Assembly: GCA_965602635.1 (NCBI GenBank)
Contig: CBFCZU010000109.1
Span: 1-14,003, forward strand
Direction: 5' to 3'
DNA length: 14,003 nt
From: CBFCZU01 sp965602635
GTDB taxonomy: Bacteria > Planctomycetota > Phycisphaerae > SM23-33
This document shows positions 6,701 through 13,886 of this stretch, piece after piece. A program made the translations under genes and the position numbers. Position 1 is the stretch's first letter, and each line of letters begins with the position of its first letter. The notes beneath the pieces were generated by a model that saw nothing but the letters and a program-made list of their open reading frames with translations, was not told where the DNA came from and made no database searches.

Positions 6701-6895
6701 CTCGATGGCCAGGCCCGCGTCGCCGCAGCCGATGTCCAGCGCGAGTCCCTTGCCCGGCCTGACCTGCCGGGCGATCCACGTCGCCGCCGCCTTCTGGGCG
6801 GCAGTGACCTCCGCCGGGGCCAGGTCCGGGACGAGAAGCAAAACGCACGCAGCGCCCAGCAGCCGCGCCGCCGCATCACGCTTGCCAGCACTCAT
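3782..6895 (-). CDS. Exported methyltransferase-like / PQQ-type beta-propeller fusion
   Basis: A 1037-aa protein. Residues 1-28 are a signal peptide (basic start, LLGAACVLLLVPDLAPA). Residues about 33-195 resemble a class I SAM-methyltransferase: motif I LALDIGCGDAGLA (51-63), an acidic residue ending beta2 (VDPD, 77-80), then CATLIVCGDEF and a strand/helix end (LHPKGVAVIG). WDEWTHRAHDPACTHASED (202-220) leads into a PQQ-type propeller (about 225-1037) with repeated blade signatures such as AIDPAAGKARW, ALDTATGKDAW, ALDAATGRQRW, ALDAETGKALW and ASDAKTGRDLW. A Cys/His cluster lies between blades (CCCH 585-588, CNCAH 605-609). ATG 6895 has a strong Shine-Dalgarno sequence, GGAGGT 7 nt away. It is first in the operon with the M23 gene. 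The substrate is unknown. Such propellers may bind partners rather than PQQ. Similar fusions are, to my knowledge, typical of planctomycetes. Confidence 0.88.
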   Translation of the reverse strand: MSAGKRDAAARLLGAACVLLLVPDLAPAEVTAAQKAAATWIARQVRPGKGLALDIGCGDAGLAIELARRTALKIQCVDPDAATVEAARKAIDAAGLYGTRVAADRGDLARLDYPDYCATLIVCGDEFVAGKRGREFKEILRVLHPKGVAVIGQSAAAAKQAEAPLTKALLEGWLKAAGIAGYEVVQADGVWARITRPRGEGWDEWTHRAHDPACTHASEDMMGGPELKLLWSAAPQPGLASATVLVAGGRVFEIGRGYGGHEETTPYIQATDAFTGTRLWAKLGQKALGIDRPLLNYSPIEPCSDVVATDDLLYVLGGKLCHVLSAADGKQAAAWPIPPDARPAADEIWLYLSRVGERMFGSIGKSPRHQIRGFTSWGGPHWRGVSSAVFAIDPAAGKARWVRKADVETASIVIGGGRMLFIDTGKTIRALDTATGKDAWSKKTHIPPEAKVTHAGLFRGRLWIMYAPAGDVSSRARDAGWKVAVFSADDGKLIAEPKGEGAVACMTFSGETVYMAPQHGRGKFVAADARTGRIDPDQAPGPAHAKCTPLLATPRWLLYRHRAGGGFTWIDRKTKRTRQYDRIRCCCHYPGLPAYGLLLVQGAGCNCAHPMRAHVALIPGKRAITKYADPSRRLVKGEAFGKPPATGDGRVWASWRADGARGGKTPEAPKLPLRQGWAEKLAGELTPLAVAGGTVFVGSSDRKVRALDAATGRQRWQYTAPGAIRVAPFYWRGRLYFGDDDGWAHCLRAADGKLVWKFRAALGRERVVAYENFMSAWPAGCGVLVHDGVAYVAAGYFPQEGGRLYALDAETGKALWTRDKLGFRRGMDCLRGAMAMGETLLFMPSVGGPPAGVYVNDPKRQPYGQPLWRGAFSATGMWVMTVGDDAVVGSADRQFVHHVATYNDLRQRLPVVTDEAIYLRDGHFLAAEKRSAYRVHRKRGWFTHVESKLPKRVVKSPDPADVLWKARAGVQIEAVILAGETVLSAGGGKIVASDAKTGRDLWSAPAGAEVTDLAFCAGRLFAVTADGRVLAFQPAAP

Positions 6896-6965
6896 CGGCC
6901 TCACCTCCCCTTCACTTTGCTGCCTCCGCCTCTGCCGCGCGAACGGGTCGATCGCGGGCCTGCTC

Positions 6966-6971
6966 ATGATA
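6966..6971 (-). promoter_or_regulatory. Extended -10 candidate for the PQQ-M23 operon
   Basis: The minus strand reads TGGTATCAT: TATCAT with a TGn extension, about 70 nt before the ATG. This predicts a leader of about 65 nt that carries the strong Shine-Dalgarno sequence. No clear -35 is seen, which extended -10 promoters can tolerate. Confidence 0.35.
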
Positions 6972-7023
6972 CCAGAATTCTCCACGGTGCACCTGACTTG
7001 GCTGACGGAGCCGGGATGACCCG

Positions 7024-7052
7024 TTGCGGCAGCGGGCGTTCGCCCGCATAAT
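7024..7052 (+). promoter_or_regulatory. GNAT gene promoter with a palindrome in the spacer
   Basis: TTGCGG (7024-7029), 17-nt spacer, CATAAT (7047-7052). The spacer is almost filled by a perfect 7-bp inverted repeat, GCGGGCG-TT-CGCCCGC (7032-7047), whose last base is also the first base of the -10. The spacing is ideal and both hexamers are reasonable, giving a leader of about 43 nt. The dyad placement suggests repressor or activator control (inference). Confidence 0.45.
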
Positions 7053-7102
7053 TGCCTCCGAGGGACGAGGAAGCGGCAGGCATTTGCAGGGGCGCCGGAC
7101 CC

Positions 7103-7630
7103 ATGACCGAAGAGAAGCTCGAACTCGTCGAGCCGTGCGCGGAGCTGGAGTCGGCCTATCTGGACTTCCTGGCCGAGTTCGACGACCCCGACGAGCACCC
7201 CTACCTCGGCCGCCGGGACGAGGCGGCGGGCGACTTCGCCGGCTTCGTCCGCAAGCAGCGGGACATGTCGGCCGGGCGAGACCTGCCCGAAGGCTGGGTG
7301 CCCGCGACGACGTACTGGCTCGTCGCCGACGGCCGGGTGATTCTGGGCTCGATCAACCTCCGCCATCGCCTCACGCCCGCACTGGAGGATTACGGCGGGC
7401 ACATCGGCTACATCGTCCGGCCGAGCGCTCGCGGCCGGGGCTACGGCACGCGGATGCTGACGATGGCGCTTCAGAAGGCTCGCGAGATGGGCCTGGCCGG
7501 CGTGCTGATCACCTGCGACCCCAAGAACGTCGCCTCCGCCTGCATGATTCACAGGCACGCCGGCAGGCTTCTCAGCGAGAGCCCGGCGGCCAGCGGCAGG
7601 ATGACCTCCCGTTACTGGATAGACCTGTGA
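7103..7630 (+). CDS. GNAT-family N-acetyltransferase
   Basis: A 175-aa cytoplasmic enzyme expected to move an acetyl group from acetyl-CoA to an amine. The acetyl-CoA-binding motif A is clear: HIGYIVRPSARGRGYGTRML (100-119), with the R/Q-x-x-G-x-G signature at R110-G115 followed by helix ALQKAREMGL. Motif B follows: VLITCDPKNVASACMIHRHAG (134-154), the CDxxNxAS block typical of this predicted-acetyltransferase subgroup (COG3981-like). The N-terminal part (LVEPCAELESAYLDFLAEF) also fits that subgroup. The substrate is unknown. I chose ATG 7103; an in-frame extension to 7052 overlaps the promoter -10 and is unlikely. The Shine-Dalgarno sequence is weak (AGGGG about 10 nt upstream). The gene is monocistronic, divergent from the PQQ operon and convergent with the GH94 gene 39 nt away. 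Confidence 0.88.
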   Translation: MTEEKLELVEPCAELESAYLDFLAEFDDPDEHPYLGRRDEAAGDFAGFVRKQRDMSAGRDLPEGWVPATTYWLVADGRVILGSINLRHRLTPALEDYGGHIGYIVRPSARGRGYGTRMLTMALQKAREMGLAGVLITCDPKNVASACMIHRHAGRLLSESPAASGRMTSRYWIDL

Positions 7631-7635
7631 TCGGC

Positions 7636-7661
7636 GGGCGCTGTCGATGGCCTCAGCGCCC
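7636..7661. terminator. Hairpin between convergent genes, possible shared terminator
   Basis: Perfect 7-bp arms GGGCGCT (7636-7642) and AGCGCCC (7655-7661) with a 12-nt loop fill most of the 39-nt gap between the GNAT and GH94 stop codons. The position fits a bidirectional terminator. No T-run follows on either strand, so the call rests on position and symmetry. Confidence 0.35.
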
Positions 7662-7669
7662 CGGAGAGT

Positions 7670-10045
7670 CTACTCCTCGAGCACGGCCTGGACCTTCAGC
7701 ACCTGCCCGCGGCGGCCGGGCAGCGGGGCGAGCGATCCGGCAATTTCCTTCCCGCCGACGCGGAGCCGCCTGACGCCGCGGCAGAGGCGGCGGGGGTTCC
7801 GCACCTCGACGTGGTACATGCCGCCACGGAATCGCCGCCTGGCCGAGAAGCCCTTCCAACTCGCCGGGATGCACGGGTCGATCCGCAGGCCGCGGTGCTC
7901 GGGTCGAATGCCCAGGATGTACTCCGTCGCCGCCAGCCACGTCCAGGTGGCGCTGCCGGTCACCCAGGGGTTCCGCCCCCGCCCGGGCTGGATGAAGGGC
8001 TCGGCCTGCACCTGGGCGGAGAGTATGTAGGGCTCGATCTCGCGGATTTGGGCCTCCTGGTTGCGCATGATCGGCTGGTAGTCCATGAACGTCTTGAAGG
8101 CCAGGTCGCCCCGCCCCAGCAGGGCCTCGGCGCAGGCCGACCAGGCGTTGGCGTGGCTGTAGACCGAGCCGTTCTCCTTGAACCCCATGTTGAGTATGCC
8201 GATGCTGCCGACCTCCGGATCGTAGCGCGGGCAGGGCGGGGCCACCAGTCGCAGGCCGAAGCGCGTCACCAGCATCTTCCGGGCGCTGTCCATGGCGCGG
8301 CGCGCCCGGGCGGGGTCGAGGGCACCGCAGATGGCGGCCCAGGCCTGGGGCTCGAGGAAGATCTTTCCCCATTTCTTCGACTGCCGGCTGCCGAGCACGC
8401 GCCCGCTGCCGGCGAGGAACATGCGGCGGTACCAGGCGCCGTCCCAGGCGTGCTTTTCGAGGGCCCGGGCCATTCTCGCCCTCCTTCCGGCCCAGAGCCT
8501 GACATCGCGCGGGCGGCCCAGCTCGGCGAAGATCTCCTCCAGCGCCTTGCAGCCGGCGCAGAATAGCATCGCGTTGAAGACGCTCTCCGACTCTCGCGGC
8601 GTCGGGTTGAGGCAGTCGTTCCAGTCCGCGTGCCCGGTGGCCGGCAGGCCGTGCGGGCCGCGCCGCTCCCAAAGGACATCCATCGCCAGCACCATCTTCG
8701 CCAGCAGCGTCCGCTCGCCGCCCTGGACGAACGGGAACTTCTCCCTCAGCAGGCCCATCTCGCCCGTCTCCTTCAGGTAGGCGTTGACGAAGATGGGATA
8801 CCACGCCTGGCCGTCGAGGAACCCGCTCTCGCCGTCCCAGACGGGCGGGGCGAAGTTCTTGGTCAGCGTGCCGTCGCGGTGCTGCACGTGCGAGAGGATG
8901 CGGACGGTCTTCCGCGCCAGCGGCGGGTCGAGGGCCGCGGCCGAGAGAACCGACTGCCCGTTGTCGCGGAAGCCCATGTTGTTGCCCGCGCCCCAACTCA
9001 CCGGCGAGACGCCCGTGCCGGCGGAGGTGACGTTGATAACCTGATACGGGTTCCAGATGTTGACTACCGTGTTGAACCGCTCGTCCGGGGTGGACGCCTG
9101 GAAGGCGGACAGCCGCTCGTCCCACACCCGCCCCAGCCGCTCGAACGCCGCATCGACGGCCTGGGGCTTGCGGTACTTGGCGATCCGTCTGACGAGCGGG
9201 CGCTTCGACATGCCCGCGCCGAGCTGGTAGGTGATCGTCCGGGATGCACCCGGCGCCAGGTCCCAGTCGTGGGCCAGGCCCCCCAGCGGGTACAGCCCGT
9301 TGGCGCAGAGGTTGCTCGGCCGGCCGCGCTCAACGACGATGGGGCGCGACTCGTCCCGGCAGGGGCCCAGGAAGTGGTCGCGGCTGCCGTCGAAGCCGAC
9401 AGGCTCGGCGTCCGAGGTGAAGTAGCCCACCGGGAAGGTCCAGCTCGACGTGCCGATCGTGGCGCCGACGTCGTTGGGAGTGGTGTGCCAGAACACCCCG
9501 TCGCGGTAGCTGTAGCGGGCGCAGGCGGCGGCGTTGTCGATGTTCAGCAGGTCGCGGAGCACGCCCCAGACGGCCCACTCGGCGTAGGAGAAGGTCCGCA
9601 GCCTCCGCCGCCGGCGGGAACGGTTGGTCAGCGTCAGCCGCCAGATCTCCAGCGCGTCGTCGGGCGGGACGAAGTACAGCATCTCCGCCTCGACGCCGTC
9701 GTACCGCGTGGTGATCCGGTTGTAGCCCAGCCCGACGCGGCACTCGTAGCGCGTCCGCTTCAGCGGCGTCTGCACCGGCGCCCAGGTGGCCGAGAAGTAC
9801 CGCCCGCTCGACCGGTCGCGGACGTACACGTACCGCCCCGGGCGGTCGTACGGCGTCAGGTGGAACTTGTACCGCAGCAGCCGCAGCCGCAGCGGGTCCT
9901 TCCAGTACGACGGCCCGCCGCCGGTGTGGGAGACCAGCGCGGTGTACTCGTCGTTGCGCAGGTAGTTGTACCAGGGCTGGGGCAGCTCGGGGTGGGTGAT
10001 CACATACTCGCGGCGGTCGTTGTCGAAGTAGCCGAAACTTGCCAT
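7670..10045 (-). CDS. GH94-like glycoside phosphorylase (cellobiose/chitobiose phosphorylase-type)
   Basis: A 791-aa protein, close to the usual size of GH94 phosphorylases (about 800 aa), which split beta-linked disaccharides with phosphate to give a sugar 1-phosphate. The N-terminal beta-sandwich starts YFDNDRREYVITHPELPQPW, with HTGG at 40-43 and ECRVGLGYNRI at 101-111, as in cellobiose phosphorylases. The (alpha/alpha)6 barrel carries NIWNPYQ (329-335), GFRDNGQS (358-365), the catalytic-Asp block GHADWNDCLN (471-480), GFKENGSVYSHANAW (621-635) and phosphate-site WVTGSATW (694-701). There is no signal peptide, so it is probably cytoplasmic. ATG 10045 has AGGAGG at 5 nt. It lies 29 nt after the phosphatase stop, so probably co-transcribed. 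The region after NPYQ (VINVTSAGTGVSPVSWGAG) departs from the cellobiose-phosphorylase pattern as I remember it, so the substrate may differ. Confidence 0.88.
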   Translation of the reverse strand: MASFGYFDNDRREYVITHPELPQPWYNYLRNDEYTALVSHTGGGPSYWKDPLRLRLLRYKFHLTPYDRPGRYVYVRDRSSGRYFSATWAPVQTPLKRTRYECRVGLGYNRITTRYDGVEAEMLYFVPPDDALEIWRLTLTNRSRRRRRLRTFSYAEWAVWGVLRDLLNIDNAAACARYSYRDGVFWHTTPNDVGATIGTSSWTFPVGYFTSDAEPVGFDGSRDHFLGPCRDESRPIVVERGRPSNLCANGLYPLGGLAHDWDLAPGASRTITYQLGAGMSKRPLVRRIAKYRKPQAVDAAFERLGRVWDERLSAFQASTPDERFNTVVNIWNPYQVINVTSAGTGVSPVSWGAGNNMGFRDNGQSVLSAAALDPPLARKTVRILSHVQHRDGTLTKNFAPPVWDGESGFLDGQAWYPIFVNAYLKETGEMGLLREKFPFVQGGERTLLAKMVLAMDVLWERRGPHGLPATGHADWNDCLNPTPRESESVFNAMLFCAGCKALEEIFAELGRPRDVRLWAGRRARMARALEKHAWDGAWYRRMFLAGSGRVLGSRQSKKWGKIFLEPQAWAAICGALDPARARRAMDSARKMLVTRFGLRLVAPPCPRYDPEVGSIGILNMGFKENGSVYSHANAWSACAEALLGRGDLAFKTFMDYQPIMRNQEAQIREIEPYILSAQVQAEPFIQPGRGRNPWVTGSATWTWLAATEYILGIRPEHRGLRIDPCIPASWKGFSARRRFRGGMYHVEVRNPRRLCRGVRRLRVGGKEIAGSLAPLPGRRGQVLKVQAVLEE

Positions 10046-10074
10046 TGCCTCCTCCTGCCCGGCCTGGGCGGCCG

Positions 10075-12435
10075 TTACTTCGCCGGGCCCCCGGCCGGTG
10101 GCTTGACCTTGGGGAAGGGCACGCGGATGGGCCAGCCGGGGAACTGCTTGTGCTTCGCCGCCGGGTTCGCCTCGCCCGGCCAGCACTCCAGGATGAAGTG
10201 CCCGGCCTTCTTATCGACGCGGACGATGCCATAGCCCGTCTTGGTCAGGCGGCGGCTGCGGATGATCGGCCCACCGGCCTTCAGCTTGGAGATGGCCGGG
10301 CTGGCGGCCGCGAGCACCCGGAAACGGCTGCCGAAGGCATCGGTGAAGTTGCCGGTGTAGGGCGGCGAGCCCGCCTTGCGGTCCTCTCCAGGCCGGGCCG
10401 GGGCCCACCACCGCTGGAACGTGCTGCCGACGGCCGGGACCATGAACTGCACAAAGCCGTCGTCGTGGCTTCCCAGCCCCTGGACGACGACCGTGGCGAG
10501 GTGCTGGTCCCCGGCGATACAGATCGCGCCGGCATCCCGGATCAGCCGGACCGCGCGGTCGCGCCCGGGCTTGGGAAAACCGTTGGTGTCGTGGTTCGGC
10601 GGCGACAGGCCTTGGGCGTCGGTGCCGACAGAGGCGTAAGTGGTCTGGCTGACGACCACCTTGGCGACGGCGCCCGACCGGTCCCGCCCCCATTCGGCCA
10701 GGAACTTCTCCTGGCGCGGACCCAGCAGCACTCCCTCTTCCTGCGGGACGGACTTGGGCGTCTTGAACTTGCGGTCCTCCAGGACGGCGAAGCTGACGCC
10801 GCCATATTTGAACGAGCAGAAGTACACGCCGATGCCCCGCTGGATGGGCCTGGGGTCGTACGGGTCGGGGTTGCCTGCGCACATGCAGCGCTCGACCATG
10901 TTGACGAACTCGGGCGAGTAGATGTACCCGCCGTCGCTGTTGCGCTGCGAGGGGCACTTCCGCCCGGACCATCCCCAGATGTTGCCCTGATAGACGTCGT
11001 GATCGTCGGTCTGAACCACGGTGGGGATTCGGCGGGTCAGCGGGCGGTAGCTGTCCACCCAGTGCAGCCACTTGTAGAGGAAGTCATCGGCCGGGCATGG
11101 CGGCGGCTGCACCCGGGTCGGCACGCCCTGGTAGATCTGATCGCCGGTGAAGAACATCACGTCGGGGCGGTGGTGTTCGAGTGCCCCGAGCATGGTCGTG
11201 TGGGGCACCCACATCATTTCCGGCGTGTAGCGCCCGGCCGCCCGGTCGAATCGCTTGGGTCTGCTCAAGGCGTCACACGGCCGGCCCATGAAGAAGTTGC
11301 CGGTGAAGGCGGCGATGATCAACTCATCCCGATCGACCGGATCGGGCGGAATCCGCCCATGGTAGCGCAGCGCCTCGGGCGCGGCCGAGCCGTTCGGCCG
11401 GAGCGGGACGACACGGTATTCGTAGCCGCGACGGGCGTCCCAATCCCCGATGCGAAACAAGGCAGTCTGCGACGGCGCTTGGATCTGGACGACGGGCCCT
11501 TTCCGCCAGTTCCCCGCCCCCCGCGCCGGGCGGTATTCCAGGCGGGCGGCGACGTACTCGCCCGGCTTGTCGTGAGCGCTCGGCCCCAGCGGCATGAACT
11601 GGGCGTTGAGGCGGAGCACCTTGCCGTTGAGCGAGAACAGCGTACCCGCGACCGGCCCCCAGGCCCGCTCGGGATAGACCCGCACCTTCTGCCCGGAGGA
11701 CCGGAAACCCCGGAACCAGAACCGCCCCCCGGGGCCCTTGGCGCCCTTGCCGAGCCTCGGGTGGGAAACCAGGGCGATCCCGCCAAGGATTTCCTTCTCG
11801 GCCACGCCGGGCAAGGTGGCCTTGGAGACGATCCGGCCGGTGGCGAGGCTCCGGGCCGCCAGCGTCAGGTCGAGGTGGCCCGCCCTGGACTTGGCCGGCT
11901 CGGCCGTCAGGGTCAATTCGAACTCCTGGCCGGCCGACGGACGCACCGACACCTCCTTGGGGACTTGCTTGGCCCGAAGGAGGTCGAAGGAGCCGGGGCT
12001 TGACTCGCTGGTGTGGTCGCGGAAGACACACCGCCCGTCACTCTGGAAAAGGGCCAGGATGCCTCCCCCCTCACCGGAGAGATGGTGCACGAGCTTGGCG
12101 GCGCGGTGGTCCAGCCGCCCCTGGCCGATGCCCACCAGGAAGCCCGCCGAGCCGCCGGCTTGGGGCTCGTTCAACAGCCCGGTGCGGACCTTCAGCTCCA
12201 TCTTGCCGGGCCTGGGCTTGACCTCTCGCGTCAGGACGAAGGCGGTGCGGACCGGCAGGCGCGGGTTGTCGGCGAGGCATTCCAGCCGCCCGTTGGCGAA
12301 TTGCCAGTCCTGGAGGCGGTTGGCCCAGAACTCCCGGCCGAGCCAGCGCCGCGGCGCCTCGGCCTGAGCGCATCCCTGCGCAAACAGCGCCAGTGCCGCA
12401 ATCACGAACGCCGAGGCTGATACGTGCTTGCTCAT
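10075..12435 (-). CDS. Exported PhoD-like metallophosphatase with N-terminal beta domains
   Basis: A 786-aa protein. The N-terminus has a signal peptide or weak lipobox (hydrophobic 9-19, AQGC with Cys22), so it is exported and possibly lipidated. Residues about 30-250 look like a beta-sandwich of the concanavalin/LamG type (FWANRLQDWQFANGRLEC, FWFRGFRS). Residues about 290-360 suggest a fibronectin-like domain. The metallophosphatase region covers about 370-750, with metal motifs FTGDQIYQG (429-437), QTDDHDVYQGN (475-485) and IAGDQHLATV (640-649), corresponding to the GD, DDH and GDxH blocks of PhoD-type enzymes. The expected role is hydrolysis of extracytoplasmic phosphate mono- or diesters; the substrate is unknown. 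ATG 12435 is preceded by GGGAGG at 9 nt. The middle gene of the operon, 111 nt after the BNR gene and 29 nt before GH94. Confidence 0.85.
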   Translation of the reverse strand: MSKHVSASAFVIAALALFAQGCAQAEAPRRWLGREFWANRLQDWQFANGRLECLADNPRLPVRTAFVLTREVKPRPGKMELKVRTGLLNEPQAGGSAGFLVGIGQGRLDHRAAKLVHHLSGEGGGILALFQSDGRCVFRDHTSESSPGSFDLLRAKQVPKEVSVRPSAGQEFELTLTAEPAKSRAGHLDLTLAARSLATGRIVSKATLPGVAEKEILGGIALVSHPRLGKGAKGPGGRFWFRGFRSSGQKVRVYPERAWGPVAGTLFSLNGKVLRLNAQFMPLGPSAHDKPGEYVAARLEYRPARGAGNWRKGPVVQIQAPSQTALFRIGDWDARRGYEYRVVPLRPNGSAAPEALRYHGRIPPDPVDRDELIIAAFTGNFFMGRPCDALSRPKRFDRAAGRYTPEMMWVPHTTMLGALEHHRPDVMFFTGDQIYQGVPTRVQPPPCPADDFLYKWLHWVDSYRPLTRRIPTVVQTDDHDVYQGNIWGWSGRKCPSQRNSDGGYIYSPEFVNMVERCMCAGNPDPYDPRPIQRGIGVYFCSFKYGGVSFAVLEDRKFKTPKSVPQEEGVLLGPRQEKFLAEWGRDRSGAVAKVVVSQTTYASVGTDAQGLSPPNHDTNGFPKPGRDRAVRLIRDAGAICIAGDQHLATVVVQGLGSHDDGFVQFMVPAVGSTFQRWWAPARPGEDRKAGSPPYTGNFTDAFGSRFRVLAAASPAISKLKAGGPIIRSRRLTKTGYGIVRVDKKAGHFILECWPGEANPAAKHKQFPGWPIRVPFPKVKPPAGGPAK

Positions 12436-12546
12436 CTTGCGTGGCCTCCCGTTGGGTGGACCGCCATCTGTCCGTAGAGCTTACCGCTCGGGCGGGGCTT
12501 CTGAAAGTCCCACACTCTTCGCGGGCGGCGGCGTCCCGCCGGCATG
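12436..12546 (-). other. 111-nt gap between the BNR and phosphatase genes
   Basis: No coding signal. A small stem, CGGCGG (12526-12531) with CCGCCG (12536-12541) and loop CGTC, follows the BNR stop on the minus strand. It has no T-tract, so read-through into the phosphatase gene is likely but not assured. No clear promoter hexamers for the phosphatase gene were found. Confidence 0.35.
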
Positions 12547-13878
12547 TCAGTTGATCGGTTCGCCCTCGGCCCACTCGTCGCGCATTTTGGTCGGCAGGCG
12601 CAGCGCGTCGCCGTCGGCGTTGCAGAAGTACAGCCGCGACTCCGACGGCCTGAGGCCGTGACCGTCCGCCCAGAAGGCGTAGAAGTCGCGGTGCGCGTTC
12701 ACCGGCCGGCGGGCGTAGGTGTGGTTGAACTCGCTGCCGCTGGTGATGTCGCGAAGCTTCCGCCAGCTCTCGCCCTGGTCGGCCGAACGCCACAGCACCA
12801 TCTCGCCGCCGGGGTTGTAAGGCTGCGGGCCGTCCTCGGTCGGCGCGATCAGCCGCCACGAGCCGTCGCCCTCCACGTGCAGGCAGCCGGTGTCGTAGTT
12901 GCTGTCCGACTCGATGCCGGCGCGGATTCGCCACTGCCCGCCGCTCCAGTGCAGCGTCGTCCACAGCCGCGGGGCGTTGGCCGGGCCCGGCTCGAAGCCG
13001 TTGCTGGTCAGGACCAGGGCTATCGGGTTGCCCTCGGCGTCGAAGTTGAGGTCCTTGAGATACACCCGCCGCCCTTCGGAGCGGAAGTCGTGGACCAGGG
13101 CGGGGCTGTCCACCTCGGTCAGGGGCGTCGGGACCGTCTCGCCGGCGACGCTCTGCCAGCTCTGCCCGAAGTCCTCCGTCTGGAGGTAGTAGAGGTTCGT
13201 CCGCGCATCAAGCCCGGCCGACGGATGATAGTTGAAGACCGTCCCCACCTTCCGCCCGCACCGCCAACTGACCTGGTAGTGGCCGTTCTCGATGGCGGCG
13301 AGCGGGCGGGGCTCGTCGGGCCAGTTCCGCCCGTCGCGGCTGGTGGTCCAGTGCAGCAGCCGCCTGCCGTCGCGGTAGAGGGTGTGCAGCCAGAGGATCC
13401 CGCTGCCGGGGATGTGCCATGGCTGGGGGTAGGAGAAGTTCTGCGAGTAGATCCGCTCGAAGGCGTCGATGCAGTACGGCTCGGCGCTCCGCGAGATGTA
13501 CGCGGGGCGGGCCGTGCCGTGCGAGCTGGAGAACACGTAAATGTATCCCTCGTCGTCCAGCAGCATCACCGCGTTGTCGTGGGCGTCGTCGGTCTGCTTG
13601 TCGAGCAGTACCCTCGGCCGGCAGACCCTTCCCGTCCGGTGGTCGTAGCGGGCGATCATGTGCAGCAGGCGGTTGGCGTCGGCGGGCCGGCCGCCGTAGC
13701 AGAAGAAGGTCGTCTCGGCCTCGGCGGCGTGGCAGGCCAGCGGGACGTGCTTGGCGCAGTAGGTGCCCAGACCGCCGCTGTACTTGTACTTGTGGGGCCC
13801 CTTCAGGCCGTTGCAGAAGTACCAGATGCCCCTGTAGCCGTCGTCCACCGGCAATTGCTTAACGCCTTGGCTCTCCAC
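12547..13878 (-). CDS. BNR_4-like beta-propeller protein
   Basis: A 443-aa protein resembling the BNR repeat-containing family (PF15892-type), propellers found beside carbohydrate-active enzymes; some relatives are polysaccharide lyases. The N-terminus DDGYRGIWYFCN (12-23) and TDDAHDNAVMLLDDEGYIYVF (96-116) are the most characteristic blocks. Asp-box-like motifs: TTSRDGRNW (178-186), TEDFGQSWQ (234-242) and SADQGESWRK (365-374). Conserved C-terminal segments are HTYARRPVNAHRDFYAFWADG (386-406) and RLYFCNADGD. No signal peptide is seen from the predicted start, a GTG at 13878-13876 without a clear Shine-Dalgarno sequence. The frame is closed by a TGA at 13914-13912, with no ATG between, so the start is uncertain and a second GTG lies ten codons in. 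First gene of the probable operon with phosphatase and GH94. Catalytic activity cannot be inferred. Confidence 0.8.
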   Translation of the reverse strand: MESQGVKQLPVDDGYRGIWYFCNGLKGPHKYKYSGGLGTYCAKHVPLACHAAEAETTFFCYGGRPADANRLLHMIARYDHRTGRVCRPRVLLDKQTDDAHDNAVMLLDDEGYIYVFSSSHGTARPAYISRSAEPYCIDAFERIYSQNFSYPQPWHIPGSGILWLHTLYRDGRRLLHWTTSRDGRNWPDEPRPLAAIENGHYQVSWRCGRKVGTVFNYHPSAGLDARTNLYYLQTEDFGQSWQSVAGETVPTPLTEVDSPALVHDFRSEGRRVYLKDLNFDAEGNPIALVLTSNGFEPGPANAPRLWTTLHWSGGQWRIRAGIESDSNYDTGCLHVEGDGSWRLIAPTEDGPQPYNPGGEMVLWRSADQGESWRKLRDITSGSEFNHTYARRPVNAHRDFYAFWADGHGLRPSESRLYFCNADGDALRLPTKMRDEWAEGEPIN

Positions 13879-13886
13879 GGCTGGCG

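Noticed and set aside
5132..7051. Long plus-strand open frame (639 codons) opposite the PQQ gene
   Set aside because: Antisense shadow of high-GC coding DNA: low-complexity Arg/Pro/Gly/Ala translation, no ribosome-binding site, no family motif, and the minus-strand gene has clear domains.
6896..7558. Upstream extension of the PQQ reading frame (about 221 codons)
   Set aside because: Runs antisense to the GNAT gene; the strong Shine-Dalgarno sequence and signal peptide at 6895 define the start.
8630..10234. Plus-strand open frame (534 codons) opposite the GH94 gene
   Set aside because: Antisense shadow; no recognisable domain and no start signal.
10039..12003. Long plus-strand open frame (654 codons) opposite the phosphatase gene
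   Set aside because: Same reason: it mirrors the phosphatase reading frame, and its composition is that of an antisense artefact.
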